Shown: piece after piece, positions 34,754-42,520 of the stretch
Numbering within the stretch: position 1 is the stretch's first letter
Layout: each line of letters opens with the position of its first letter
From: RUG13409 sp045546135
Lineage (GTDB): Bacteria > Bacillota > Clostridia > Peptostreptococcales > Anaerovoracaceae
Assembly (NCBI GenBank): GCA_045546135.1
Contig: JAZQCD010000025.1
Span: 13,542 to 77,541, forward strand
Length of the DNA: 64,000 nt
Reading direction: 5' to 3'
Position numbers and translations under genes: made by a program
The notes under the pieces: model-generated
Told to the model about the DNA's origin: nothing
The model's database searches: none
The model's input: the letters and a program-made list of their open reading frames with translations, nothing else

Positions 34754-35470
34754 ATGCCAAGACCCACCAGATGCAGGAGGATAGAAAAGATGCCACTTTA
34801 CCGCAGCTTTTCTCCCGACGATACAGAACCAACTGAATCTGTGAAAATGACCGTAGATGAATATGAAGCCCTAAGGCTCCTTGACGATGTGGGACTCACT
34901 CAAGAAGAGTGCGCAGTCAAGATGAACATCGCAAGAACTACTGTCACAGCCATTTATGAGAGTGCAAGAAAGAAAATGGCAGATTCCCTGGTTCGCGGCA
35001 AACGCCTTCTCATAGTCGGCGGATGTTGTGAGTATGGCAGCGTGGAAGTTCCGTCAGAACTAATATCGAAAGGAAATAAAGAAATGAGAATTGCAGTAAC
35101 TTATGAAAACGGAGAAATATTTCAGCACTTCGGACGTTGTCCTCAATTTAAGGTATATGACATTGAAGACGGAAAGATAGTTCGTGAGCAAGTCATCGAT
35201 ACCAACGGGACCGGACATGGTGCTCTTGCAGGATTCCTTTTCAATGCACAGGTAGATGCTCTTATCTGCGGCGGCATAGGAATGGGCGCACAGATGGCTC
35301 TTGCTGATGCAGGCATCAAGCTCTATGGCGGAGTGCAGGGATCTGCAGATGAGGCTGCAAAAGCCCTTGCAGAAGGACATCTTGAATTTGATCCTGATGC
35401 TCGCTGCGATCATCATGACCATGAAGACGGCTGCGATCACGGTGAAGGTGAAGAATGCTGCTGCCACTAG
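34754..35470 (+). CDS. DUF134 HTH protein fused to NifX/NifB-like (FeMo-cofactor) domain
   Basis: The protein is 238 aa from MPRPTRCRRIEKMPLYRSF, preceded by AGGAG. Residues 1-100 are a DUF134 DNA-binding domain with the HTH GLTQEECAVKMNIARTTVTA. Residues 115-220 are a dinitrogenase iron-molybdenum cofactor-type domain (IAVTYENGEIFQHFGRCPQF, ALICGGIGMGAQMALADAGI). The tail is rich in His, Asp, Glu and Cys (CDHHDHEDGC, EECCCH), suggesting metal binding. Such proteins are widespread in anaerobes and are thought to handle Fe-S or metal clusters. No nitrogenase genes are nearby. It probably regulates itself through the palindrome in its promoter. Confidence 0.85.
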   Translation: MPRPTRCRRIEKMPLYRSFSPDDTEPTESVKMTVDEYEALRLLDDVGLTQEECAVKMNIARTTVTAIYESARKKMADSLVRGKRLLIVGGCCEYGSVEVPSELISKGNKEMRIAVTYENGEIFQHFGRCPQFKVYDIEDGKIVREQVIDTNGTGHGALAGFLFNAQVDALICGGIGMGAQMALADAGIKLYGGVQGSADEAAKALAEGHLEFDPDARCDHHDHEDGCDHGEGEECCCH

Positions 35471-35547
35471 GAGTAGTGAAGATACTTTAGTGCATGTAAA
35501 GAAGGTCTAAGATCCTTAGTATCATAAAAGATAAAGAGGTAACAAAA

Positions 35548-35573
35548 GGGGGACAGTGTTCAAACTGTCCCCC
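35548..35573. terminator. GC-rich hairpin between converging genes
   Basis: GGGGGACAGT and ACTGTCCCCC pair perfectly around GTTCAA. There is no T run on either side, so termination is likely only by stem strength. Confidence 0.5.
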
Positions 35574-35594
35574 CTGTCATGTGTGCCATGTCCC

Positions 35595-37394
35595 TTATTT
35601 CAAGGCATCATATAGTTCCTTGTAATATACTGAATCGTCTCCTCCGAGTATGCGATCGATACTTTGTTTCATTTCATCATCAAGAAGGCAGGAGACTACC
35701 ATAGGAGAAAACCTCTTGCGGGAAAGTGTCATCATCTCTGTTGCAAGGTTTTCAACACTTCCATTGTAGTTGTCAGTCATATATAGCGCTGCGGCAGCAA
35801 CGTCTACCATTTGCCTGTAATTTGACTTGTTTCTCACATAGCCTGCAGGAAAACCGTCTGTTCCGTCATACCATCTGTAACAGCCGTAAGCTATATCGGC
35901 AAACCTTTCAGTGCTTCTTCTCTTTTTAAGGTCATCATAGCCTGAAATGGTGTGCACCTCATAGGCTTCCTTTTCGTCTTCAAAAAGGTTCCTTGTTTTC
36001 ATTGTCCTTTCAAGATTCATCTTGATGAGACCGAAGTCTGAGAAAAGCCCGCACATGGCTGCATAGTTCTGTATGACATCCTTCTTTTTATCCATATCGC
36101 TTATTTGCGATATAAAGGGGATATCGTCAAAGAAGGATGGATCTTTCTTTAAGAGCTCACTGCAAAAGAGCTTCATTATGTCTCCCGCTTTTCTTGACCT
36201 TACAAAGAGGTCTCCTGAAAAGCGCTTCATGATATGACTTGCAAGCTGACTGTATGTAAGGCAGCCGTCGATCTCGTTGAAGTTAGTTATGGCAACGTCA
36301 ACGATGAAAAAGAAATTGTCGTTGAATTTGTCCGAAGGGCAGGTCAGAAGACACTTCAGCATTTTTTTGTAGGCTTTGTCCAAAAAACGTATATTATCTT
36401 CATTGTTTTGAAGAGCAGGATGTTCTTTTAGGAACTGCCCGTAGATGGTAGCAAGCTGTACATTGCCGTAAAGGCCTGATTCATCGTAGCGGTCATAGGG
36501 AGTACTATCGATGAGCTTTTTAAGGCGTTCATGAGTCGTATCAAGATCTGCATAACCGCAGTTGTATTCCATATCGTAATAGGGCCAGGTCCACCTGAGA
36601 CTTTGATCGGGACTTAGCTGTTCAGGTTTGAAGATCTCGTAGCAGGCATCAAGGACCAAAGCTATCTCTTCCTTTGTCAGATTGCTCCTTGAAAGTCCGT
36701 TTCTGTGGCTGCTCATCTGCTGATGAGAGGCTCGCACATAGCGGTCCCACGGAAGACTCGGCTCAAGGGTTCTATAGTAGTCGTCCTCCATGACATGAAG
36801 GGCTTTTGCATTGATCGCAATGCGCCTTTTGAGGCCTATGTTGCAAAGGCTGATATTGTGAAGGGCTCTTACGATATAGCTTCTTGTCTGGGTATCATTT
36901 ATATCTTCAAAGTAACGAATATAAGATGAAGCCTCCGTAAAGACCATCTCATTTCTAAAGGAAAGTCTGTCTCTGAATTCGCAGTCAACACCCTCTGTAT
37001 ACCTTCTCATATAATAAAGGCCCATACCTGTCATATAGAGTTCTTTTATGACAGAGTTTCGGTCCCTTCTTATGCGGTAAAGGCGAAGGAGAGCTTCGTG
37101 GATCACAAGGTAGACTCCGGGGTCTAGGTTGGTCTTCCAATCGAGGAGCACATCTGCAAAATCACTCAGATCCTTTATTTCTTCATCAGTCGCTGAGAGT
37201 ATATTGTCAAGGTCAGGGAAAAGACCTTCTGAAAGGAGTCTGTTATTGTCGTCCTTAAGCCGGCTGACGATCTTAAGCTCTGCTTTGTGATCGGACAGCC
37301 AGGCATCAAAGTCTTTGTCAGAGCCCTTGTAAAAGTTTGCAAGATCCCTTATCCTTTTCGTATTTTCTATATATTTTTCCTGATAATCTTTCAT
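35595..37394 (-). CDS. Degenerate HD-GYP-like signalling protein
   Basis: The protein is 599 aa, with no membrane segment or signal peptide. The first 330 residues are helical and repeat-like (TPR-like by eye), without clear motifs. The C-terminal third resembles HD-GYP phosphodiesterases: MCGLFSDFGLIKMN stands where HDxGK is expected, VHTISGYDDLKK keeps one His, and YGCYRWYDGTDGFPAGYV aligns with the HHExxDGxGYP motif but lacks the HH pair. SRKRFSPMVVSCLLDDEM matches the family end. The metal ligands are mostly lost, so it is probably a binding or scaffold protein. It lies 15 bp after the hybrid kinase, in the same operon. Confidence 0.6.
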   Translation of the reverse strand: MKDYQEKYIENTKRIRDLANFYKGSDKDFDAWLSDHKAELKIVSRLKDDNNRLLSEGLFPDLDNILSATDEEIKDLSDFADVLLDWKTNLDPGVYLVIHEALLRLYRIRRDRNSVIKELYMTGMGLYYMRRYTEGVDCEFRDRLSFRNEMVFTEASSYIRYFEDINDTQTRSYIVRALHNISLCNIGLKRRIAINAKALHVMEDDYYRTLEPSLPWDRYVRASHQQMSSHRNGLSRSNLTKEEIALVLDACYEIFKPEQLSPDQSLRWTWPYYDMEYNCGYADLDTTHERLKKLIDSTPYDRYDESGLYGNVQLATIYGQFLKEHPALQNNEDNIRFLDKAYKKMLKCLLTCPSDKFNDNFFFIVDVAITNFNEIDGCLTYSQLASHIMKRFSGDLFVRSRKAGDIMKLFCSELLKKDPSFFDDIPFISQISDMDKKKDVIQNYAAMCGLFSDFGLIKMNLERTMKTRNLFEDEKEAYEVHTISGYDDLKKRRSTERFADIAYGCYRWYDGTDGFPAGYVRNKSNYRQMVDVAAAALYMTDNYNGSVENLATEMMTLSRKRFSPMVVSCLLDDEMKQSIDRILGGDDSVYYKELYDALK

Positions 37395-37409
37395 GGATAG
37401 ATCCTCTTA

Positions 37410-39041
37410 TCAGGAAAGAGCTCTTTTGAGAGTCTGCATCAGCACCGATATGTCTATGGGCTTTGGAATGTGGCCGTCCATGCCGGCGGTCTTTGCTTTT
37501 GCAATGTCCTCTGCAAAGGTATTTGCAGTCATGGCAAAGATGGGAACAGAAGAATCTTCTCTTCCTAATGCCCTTATGGCTTTTGTTGCTTCGTAACCGT
37601 CCATGACTGGCATCTGGACATCCATGAGGACTATATCGAAATGGCGAAGAGGTGATGAACTGAAGACATCCACGGCTTCTTTACCGTTTTCGGCTATCTC
37701 AATGAGGCAGCCGGTCGAGGAAAGTATCTCCTTTGCTATTTCACGGTTGATCATGTTGTCCTCAACGAGGAGCACACGTTTACCGCTAAGATCCGGAAGA
37801 CTGCTTTCTCCGGGACCTTCATTGTTTCTTGTAAGGGCCTTAGTCAATCCTGTAAGAAGGGATCTCTTAAAGAAAGGTACGGGTATAAAGCCGGAGATAC
37901 CGCTCTTTTCTGCCTGGTATTCTATGGTCTGCCAGTCGTCCGTGCTGACCAAAACGACGGTCATGCCGGAATAGGACCTGGTGATATAGGTGGCTGTTTC
38001 AAAAATATTGTCGGAAGGACCCCTTTCATCTCCAATGATGAAAATGTCGTAAAGTTCCTTCTTAAAGTTACTTTCAGTGATCGCATCAATAGCTGTAGGC
38101 GCAGAATCCACTATGGTATATTCAAGGCCCAAGGGCTTAAGCGCATTTTCGTATTTGCTCTTGAGCCTTTCGTTCCTTTCGATGATAAGAAGTCTTTTTC
38201 CTTTAAGTTCAGACTCGCTCTCCGGTTCATCTGCAGCCTCTAAGGGCAGAGTTATGGTCACCTTTGTTCCTGTTCCGACGGCGCTGTCTATGTGGATGGT
38301 GCCGTTCATGGCGTCGACGAGCCTTTTTACTATGCTCATGCCAAGGCCTGTGCCTTCAATGCCGGAAATAGTAGAATTGTTGACCCTTTCGAAGGGCTCA
38401 AATATGCGGTCCAAAAAATCCTTTGACATTCCCATGCCGTCATCGCTGCATATGAAAGAAAGCATTCTCTTGTTTGACTCAGATGGGGCAGGATCTTCCT
38501 TAACCGTAAAGAGTATATTTCCGCCGTCGTTTGTATACTTTACAGCGTTGCTCAGGACATTGACCAGCACCTGTTTTATCCTCAAAGCATCTCCGTAGAA
38601 AAACTCTGTTTCAAGATCTTCCGGGTCGAGGACGCCATTGTGATGCTTTTCTTCAAGCATGGGCCTTATGAGGTTTACAGTATCGTTGACAAGCTCCGGA
38701 AGAGAGAACTTCTCAAAGGAAAGCTCCATGCGCCCGGAACTGATCCTCGACATGTCGAGGATGTCGTTTATGAGACTTAGAAGATGTGTGCCTGCTGCGT
38801 CGATCTTGTCGAGGGCATCGGTGACCCTTGGCTTTTCGTCTATGTACTTTTTTGCAAGGGCTGTCATGCCTATGATGGCATTCATAGGCGTCCTTATGTC
38901 GTGAGACATATTGGAAAGGAAGGTCTCCTTTGCTGCGTTCGCTGCATTGGCTTCCTTTAGACGGAGCTTCAGTTCTTCGTTTTCTTTTTTAAGCTCTTCG
39001 ATTAATACTTTGTCGTCCATGATATCTTCTGTCATTGCCAT
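37410..39041 (-). CDS. Cytoplasmic hybrid sensor histidine kinase (HisKA-HATPase-REC-REC)
   Basis: The protein is 543 aa from the ATG at 39041; the start is uncertain, with in-frame ATGs at 39074, 39035 and 39023. A short coiled coil (LIEELKKENEELKLRLKEAN) replaces any sensor domain. HisKA has FLSNMSHDIRTPMNAI with the phospho-accepting His. HATPase has NVLSNAVKYTN, DDGMGM and GTGLGMSIVKRLVDAMNG. A middle receiver-like domain (GKRLLIIERNERLKSKYENA) lacks a clear phospho-Asp. The C-terminal REC is intact (LLVEDNMINREIAK, IVLMDVQMPVMDGYEA, Lys in HIPKPID). It heads an operon with the degenerate HD-GYP protein. Confidence 0.85.
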   Translation of the reverse strand: MAMTEDIMDDKVLIEELKKENEELKLRLKEANAANAAKETFLSNMSHDIRTPMNAIIGMTALAKKYIDEKPRVTDALDKIDAAGTHLLSLINDILDMSRISSGRMELSFEKFSLPELVNDTVNLIRPMLEEKHHNGVLDPEDLETEFFYGDALRIKQVLVNVLSNAVKYTNDGGNILFTVKEDPAPSESNKRMLSFICSDDGMGMSKDFLDRIFEPFERVNNSTISGIEGTGLGMSIVKRLVDAMNGTIHIDSAVGTGTKVTITLPLEAADEPESESELKGKRLLIIERNERLKSKYENALKPLGLEYTIVDSAPTAIDAITESNFKKELYDIFIIGDERGPSDNIFETATYITRSYSGMTVVLVSTDDWQTIEYQAEKSGISGFIPVPFFKRSLLTGLTKALTRNNEGPGESSLPDLSGKRVLLVEDNMINREIAKEILSSTGCLIEIAENGKEAVDVFSSSPLRHFDIVLMDVQMPVMDGYEATKAIRALGREDSSVPIFAMTANTFAEDIAKAKTAGMDGHIPKPIDISVLMQTLKRALS

Positions 39042-39086
39042 ACTTTGAGGCCCTACACTGTAAAAACATAGCATTCAAGTATGCTG

Positions 39087-39116
39087 ATTATATATCGAAG
39101 AAAACAAAAAGGTCAA
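39087..39116 (-). promoter_or_regulatory. Promoter of the hybrid kinase operon
   Basis: On the minus strand TTGACC (39111-39116) and TATAAT (39087-39092) are 18 bp apart. It overlaps the T run of the terminator just upstream. Confidence 0.6.
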
Positions 39117-39148
39117 CAAAATACCGCAGGCTAATTGACCTGCGGTAT
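39107..39148 (-). terminator. Terminator after the small lipoprotein gene
   Basis: ATACCGCAGG and CCTGCGGTAT form a perfect 10-bp stem (39121-39148) followed on the minus strand by TTTTGTTGACC. Confidence 0.85.
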
Positions 39149-39172
39149 TAAAGATCTAATAGTTCGTATCTT

Positions 39173-39637
39173 CTATTCTACGGGCTGAGGGTCAGAGACA
39201 GACACCTTATGATCGTACCAGTTGTCCTTTGAACCAAGGAGCGCGCAATCGAACTCCTTGTCAAGGTAAGGTACAGGTATATCGAAGCCGTATACATCTT
39301 CGGACATACCATCTTCGTATGTGACAGTGTCAGTGGTGGGCTCGAGGATGTTTTTTCCTCCCTTGTTCATCTCTTCGACTGTACCAAAGTAAAGCTTTGT
39401 GATCTTTTTTGAAGCAAGAGATATATGTATGGTCATCTTGCCGTCCTTTACTGTAAGTATGCCTCTGCCTTTGTTTGCTTCATTCACATGGAACATGCTG
39501 CTGTCCGTATCGAACTCTGCAGAATATATGCCGTCTTCAAGGACCGGTTTTTCAGCATCTTTTCCATTTCCCTGCCCGCAAGCTGTGAAGATAAAACAAA
39601 AGGCGAGGAAAAAACATAAGAGTATATGTTTTTTCAT
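39173..39637 (-). CDS. Small lipoprotein related to the surface protein at 43.3 kb
   Basis: The protein is 154 aa: signal peptide with lipobox FIFTACGQG, then one beta-rich domain. DGIYSAEFDTDSSMFHVNEA, ILTVKDGKMTIHISLASKKI, FGTVEEMNK, FDIPVPYLDKEFDCALLGSK and NWYDHKV align by eye with residues 80-190 of the membrane-anchored protein encoded at 43269-44420. The layout recalls haem-binding NEAT-type domains, but I cannot prove that family. It lies 17 bp after the CbiK-type chelatase under the same cobalamin riboswitch, so it probably binds a tetrapyrrole or metal at the cell surface. Confidence 0.7.
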   Translation of the reverse strand: MKKHILLCFFLAFCFIFTACGQGNGKDAEKPVLEDGIYSAEFDTDSSMFHVNEANKGRGILTVKDGKMTIHISLASKKITKLYFGTVEEMNKGGKNILEPTTDTVTYEDGMSEDVYGFDIPVPYLDKEFDCALLGSKDNWYDHKVSVSDPQPVE

Positions 39638-39654
39638 ATTTTATGCCTCATTTA

Positions 39655-40800
39655 TTACTTGATGGAATCGATAGCAGCCTGTGTGTGCTGTACGTAGATT
39701 GCCTGGATGTCAGCAAGTCTTCCGAGTCCTTCGATCTGTGTATCGATGCTGTCGAAAGCCTGTGCTGCTGTGAACTGGCTTACCCAAGACTCCGGATCTT
39801 CAGGATCTGCCATGTCGTTGTTGGCGTGGTCGCCTGCAACTACCATCATTGGGCGAAGAACGACTTTCTTGAAGCCTGCTTCTTTAACTGCAGCGATGAT
39901 GTTTTCGCAAGCAGTTTCTTCCGGTTCACCTTCAACGGTTCCTATGAATACGTTCTTGTATCCAAGAGCGTTCATCTGAGCCTGCATCTGAGAATATGTG
40001 ACCTTTGCAACGTGTGCTGTTCCGTGTCCCATGAGAACGAGTGCTGTGTCTTCAGGAACTGCTGCTGCTGTAACGACAGCCTTTGCTGCTGCTTCCTTGT
40101 CAGCATTGATAACTGTAGCATCGGATCCTACTTCACCAAGAAGCGGTTCTGCAACTGCAACTGTCTTGAACTTATCCTTATACTTGTCAAGTGCTTCGCT
40201 GAGTTCATCGTACTCTGCGCCGTGCATAAGGTGTGTCGGCTGGATAACGAGGTTCTCAACACCGTTTGCAACAGCTCTTTCGAGAGCCTGTGTGATGTTG
40301 TCGATCTTTTCTCCGTCACGAGCCATTACGTGGTTGATGATGATCTGTGCTGTGAAAGCTCTTCTTACAGACCAGTCAGGGAATGCCTTTGCAAGAGCAT
40401 CTTCGATTCCCTTGATGTCGTTTACACGGCTTTCATTGAAGGATGTTCCGAAGGATACAACGAGGAGTTCGTTCTTTCCGATCTCGTTCTGATTTCTTGG
40501 ATCGTCCTTGGATGCATCGCCTGTGTCTGCTCCGAAGTAATCAGGGGATGCTTCTTCGCCTTCAACGAGCTCTTTCTGAGCATCTGTGAGTGCGTCCCAA
40601 GCTGCCTTTGCTGCTGCGCAGTCAGCTTCTGTGTCTTCGGTCCATTCCTGAACATAGATCTTGTCGATGAGTGCTGCAACTTCTGCTGCGAGTTCTGCAT
40701 CTGTCTTTACCGGTGCTTCTTCCTTCTTGCCGCATGCTGCGAAGCAGAATACCATTGCAAGAACGAGAAGCATGGAGATAATTATTTTTGCATTTTTCAT
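39655..40800 (-). CDS. cbiK: Lipid-anchored CbiK-type sirohydrochlorin cobaltochelatase
   Basis: The protein is 381 aa. An N-terminal signal peptide ends in the lipobox VFCFAACGKK. A linker of about 80 residues (KTDAELAAEVAALIDKIYVQ and onward) precedes the chelatase (about 105-381). The family signatures are LLVVSFGTSFNESRVNDIKG, IQPTHLMHGAEYDEL, LMGHGTAHVA (metal-binding His) and MMVVAGDHANNDMA (second His). CbiK inserts Co2+ into sirohydrochlorin in anaerobic B12 synthesis. The cytoplasmic enzyme lacks a signal peptide, and Desulfovibrio has a periplasmic homologue. Here it should act outside the membrane. A cobalamin riboswitch precedes it. Confidence 0.88.
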   Translation of the reverse strand: MKNAKIIISMLLVLAMVFCFAACGKKEEAPVKTDAELAAEVAALIDKIYVQEWTEDTEADCAAAKAAWDALTDAQKELVEGEEASPDYFGADTGDASKDDPRNQNEIGKNELLVVSFGTSFNESRVNDIKGIEDALAKAFPDWSVRRAFTAQIIINHVMARDGEKIDNITQALERAVANGVENLVIQPTHLMHGAEYDELSEALDKYKDKFKTVAVAEPLLGEVGSDATVINADKEAAAKAVVTAAAVPEDTALVLMGHGTAHVAKVTYSQMQAQMNALGYKNVFIGTVEGEPEETACENIIAAVKEAGFKKVVLRPMMVVAGDHANNDMADPEDPESWVSQFTAAQAFDSIDTQIEGLGRLADIQAIYVQHTQAAIDSIK

Positions 40801-40886
40801 GATTAAAACCTACCTTTCTGCAAATTTATTCTCCTAATTACTCGAAAAAACCTCACGTCGTTTTAGATGATCTTTTTGTATGCGGA

Positions 40887-40919
40887 TTAAAACAAAAGAC
40901 CCGCAACTTGCTGCGGGCC
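40887..40919 (-). terminator. Intrinsic terminator of the cbiK riboswitch
   Basis: Read leftward, CCCGCA and TGCGGG pair and are followed by TCTTTTGTTTT. It lies between the aptamer and the cbiK start, as expected for the expression platform. Confidence 0.8.
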
Positions 40920-41009
40920 AAAAAAGGGCTTGGATAAAGGTAATAACATAACCTGGTTTTGTCCATTGCTCCGGTCGTCCGCAGAGATAAAACGGACCGC
41001 CTAAAAAGC

Positions 41010-41172
41010 GGTCAGAACAGTCCGGTATTCTGGCTTTCCCAAAAGCAGGTTTTGAAGGGTCATTTACATGACAAAGGTGCCGCAAGAAACGGCATCTTCC
41101 ACTGCTTTTTGGGATCTACAGTAACGGCCTTGCGCGGGATTTTCACCCGTCTTCCCCAAACTGTTCCCGATA
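41010..41172 (-). ncRNA. Cobalamin riboswitch upstream of cbiK
   Basis: On the minus strand the conserved core reads GGGTGAAAATCCCGCGC, then GGCCGTTACTGTAGATCCC, and near the 3' end GGGAAAGCCAGAATACCGG. The closing stem pairs GAACAG (41161-41166) with CTGTTC (41015-41020). Ligand binding should favour the downstream terminator and shut off cbiK and the small lipoprotein when B12 is plentiful. Boundaries are approximate. Confidence 0.9.
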
Positions 41173-41192
41173 TTGTTTTTTTCATCTATGAA

Positions 41193-41221
41193 GTTATACT
41201 TCTTCAAGCATTAGTTGTCAA
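41193..41221 (-). promoter_or_regulatory. Promoter of the cbiK riboswitch transcript
   Basis: On the minus strand TTGACA (41216-41221) and TATAAC (41193-41198) are 17 bp apart, about 20 bp upstream of the aptamer. Confidence 0.85.
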
Positions 41222-41324
41222 TAGTCCAAGATTACAGAAATAAACAGATTAAATTGTAAAAAATAAACAAAATGTAATAATTTAGAGGGTTGTCTTGTGT
41301 AGGCAGATAATATTAAGGCATTTC

Positions 41325-41352
41325 AAGCATATCCCCCTAGGGGGATATGCTT
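41325..41352. promoter_or_regulatory. 28-bp perfect palindrome, candidate operator
   Basis: Both arms are AAGCATATCCCCCT and its complement, centred on TA at 41338-41339. The core TATCCCCCTAGGGGGATA resembles operators of CsoR/RcnR-type metal sensors (compare ATACCC-GGGTAT at 48.1 kb). It overlaps the -35 of the rightward promoter. The bound protein is unknown. Confidence 0.6.
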
Positions 41353-41378
41353 GACGAAGTATTATTGTGTGATATACT
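41351..41378 (+). promoter_or_regulatory. Promoter of the rightward riboswitch operon
   Basis: TTGACG (41351-41356) and TATACT (41373-41378) are 16 bp apart; the aptamer begins about 15 bp downstream. Confidence 0.75.
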
Positions 41379-41393
41379 AGGGAAGAATTGAAT

Positions 41394-41580
41394 GGATGCA
41401 GTGCTGTCCCCAATGGGCAGAGAATAGGAAATCGCGTGAAAATCGCGAACGGTACCGCCGCTGTATGCGCTGATGAAAGGGCCAAAGACGAAAGTCAGTC
41501 ATTGGAGAGATCTGAGAAGGCCGGTCCTTTTGAGGAGGTCAAAACCCTCATAGGCGCGAGTCAGAAGACCTGCTGCATTT
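41394..41580 (+). ncRNA. Cobalamin riboswitch upstream of the ABC-2 exporter operon
   Basis: Conserved elements are AATAGGAAATCGCGTGAAAA followed by TCGCGAACGGTACCGCCGCT and GTATGCGC, and the 3' B12-box-like GAGTCAGAAGACCTGC. ATGCAG (41396-41401) pairs with CTGCAT (41573-41578) to close the fold. The terminator at 41646-41677 is the likely expression platform. Confidence 0.92.
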
Positions 41581-41645
41581 TTAGAAAAAGACCTTAGGCC
41601 GAGTAGCCTTAGAGTCTTGTTTATATGCTATGGAAAAAGACGGCT

Positions 41646-41677
41646 GTAGCAGAGGGGCTTTCCCCTGCTACTTTTTT
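41646..41677 (+). terminator. Intrinsic terminator of the rightward riboswitch
   Basis: GTAGCA-GGGG and CCCC-TGCTAC pair around CTTT and are followed by TTTTTT. Only 6 nt separate it from the next start codon. Confidence 0.88.
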
Positions 41678-41683
41678 GTTGCA

Positions 41684-42520
41684 ATGATAGAGATAAAGAA
41701 TCTAGTAAAAAAATTCGGAGACTTTACAGCCGTAGACGGACTGGATCTAAAGATAGAAACAGGCGAATTCTTTGGACTTCTCGGACCAAACGGCGCAGGC
41801 AAGACTACGACCATCAGCATGCTTTCTACTGTGCTCCTTCCCACTTCCGGCGAGATACTCATTGACGGCGTAAAGCTTGACAGAAAAGCATCTTCTCAAA
41901 AGAGAAAGCTCTCAGTCATCACCCAGGAATATTCCATGCGCCAGGATATGACCATGGACGAGGTAATGGAATACCAGGGAAGGCTTTACTATATGCCAAA
42001 AAAGCTCATAAAAGAAAAGAGTGAAGAGCTCCTTGAGTTTGCAGGACTTACTGAGTTTAGAAAAAGGACAGTAAGGCACCTTTCCGGCGGCATGAAGAGA
42101 AAGCTCATGATATGCAGGAGCCTTATGATAGAACCTGAGATCCTGCTCCTTGACGAGCCCACAGCAGGCATGGACGCCCTTTCGAGAAGGCAGATGTGGA
42201 ACCTTCTTCGCCAGCTCAATGAAAGGCATATGACCATAATCCTTACCACCCACTATATAGAGGAGGCTCAGGCTCTTTGCGACAGAGTCGCCCTCATAAA
42301 CAGAGGAAAGCTTCAAAAACTGGACACTCCCAATGCCCTCATAAATGACCTTGGGGCATTTGCAGTAGATATCACCTCAGAAGAAGGTCTTGTCAGCAAG
42401 TATTTCCACAACAGAGACGAAGCAATACAGTATCTCTCAGAAGCAGGCAAGGATGCATCCTTTAGAGCTACAACACTTGAAGATGTATTCGTGGATGTAG
42501 CAGGAAGGAAGCTTGGGTGA
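41684..42520 (+). CDS. ABC-2 type exporter, ATP-binding subunit
   Basis: The protein is 278 aa from MIEIKNLVKKFGDFTAVDGL. Walker A is LLGPNGAGKTTTISML near 34-49, the signature RHLSGGMKRKLMICRSL near 130-146 and Walker B EILLLDEPTAGMD near 150-162. It belongs to the DrrA/NatA-like exporter group. The start is set by family conservation although no ribosome binding site precedes it; the riboswitch terminator lies there. It is the first gene of the rightward cobalamin-regulated operon and overlaps the permease gene by 4 bp. The exported molecule is unknown; context points to a tetrapyrrole or a metal complex. Confidence 0.9.
   Translation: MIEIKNLVKKFGDFTAVDGLDLKIETGEFFGLLGPNGAGKTTTISMLSTVLLPTSGEILIDGVKLDRKASSQKRKLSVITQEYSMRQDMTMDEVMEYQGRLYYMPKKLIKEKSEELLEFAGLTEFRKRTVRHLSGGMKRKLMICRSLMIEPEILLLDEPTAGMDALSRRQMWNLLRQLNERHMTIILTTHYIEEAQALCDRVALINRGKLQKLDTPNALINDLGAFAVDITSEEGLVSKYFHNRDEAIQYLSEAGKDASFRATTLEDVFVDVAGRKLG

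Noticed and set aside
39643..40806. A 387-codon rightward ORF opposite cbiK
   Set aside because: It is Cys-rich, lacks any motif and is an exact antisense shadow of a well-supported lipoprotein chelatase gene.
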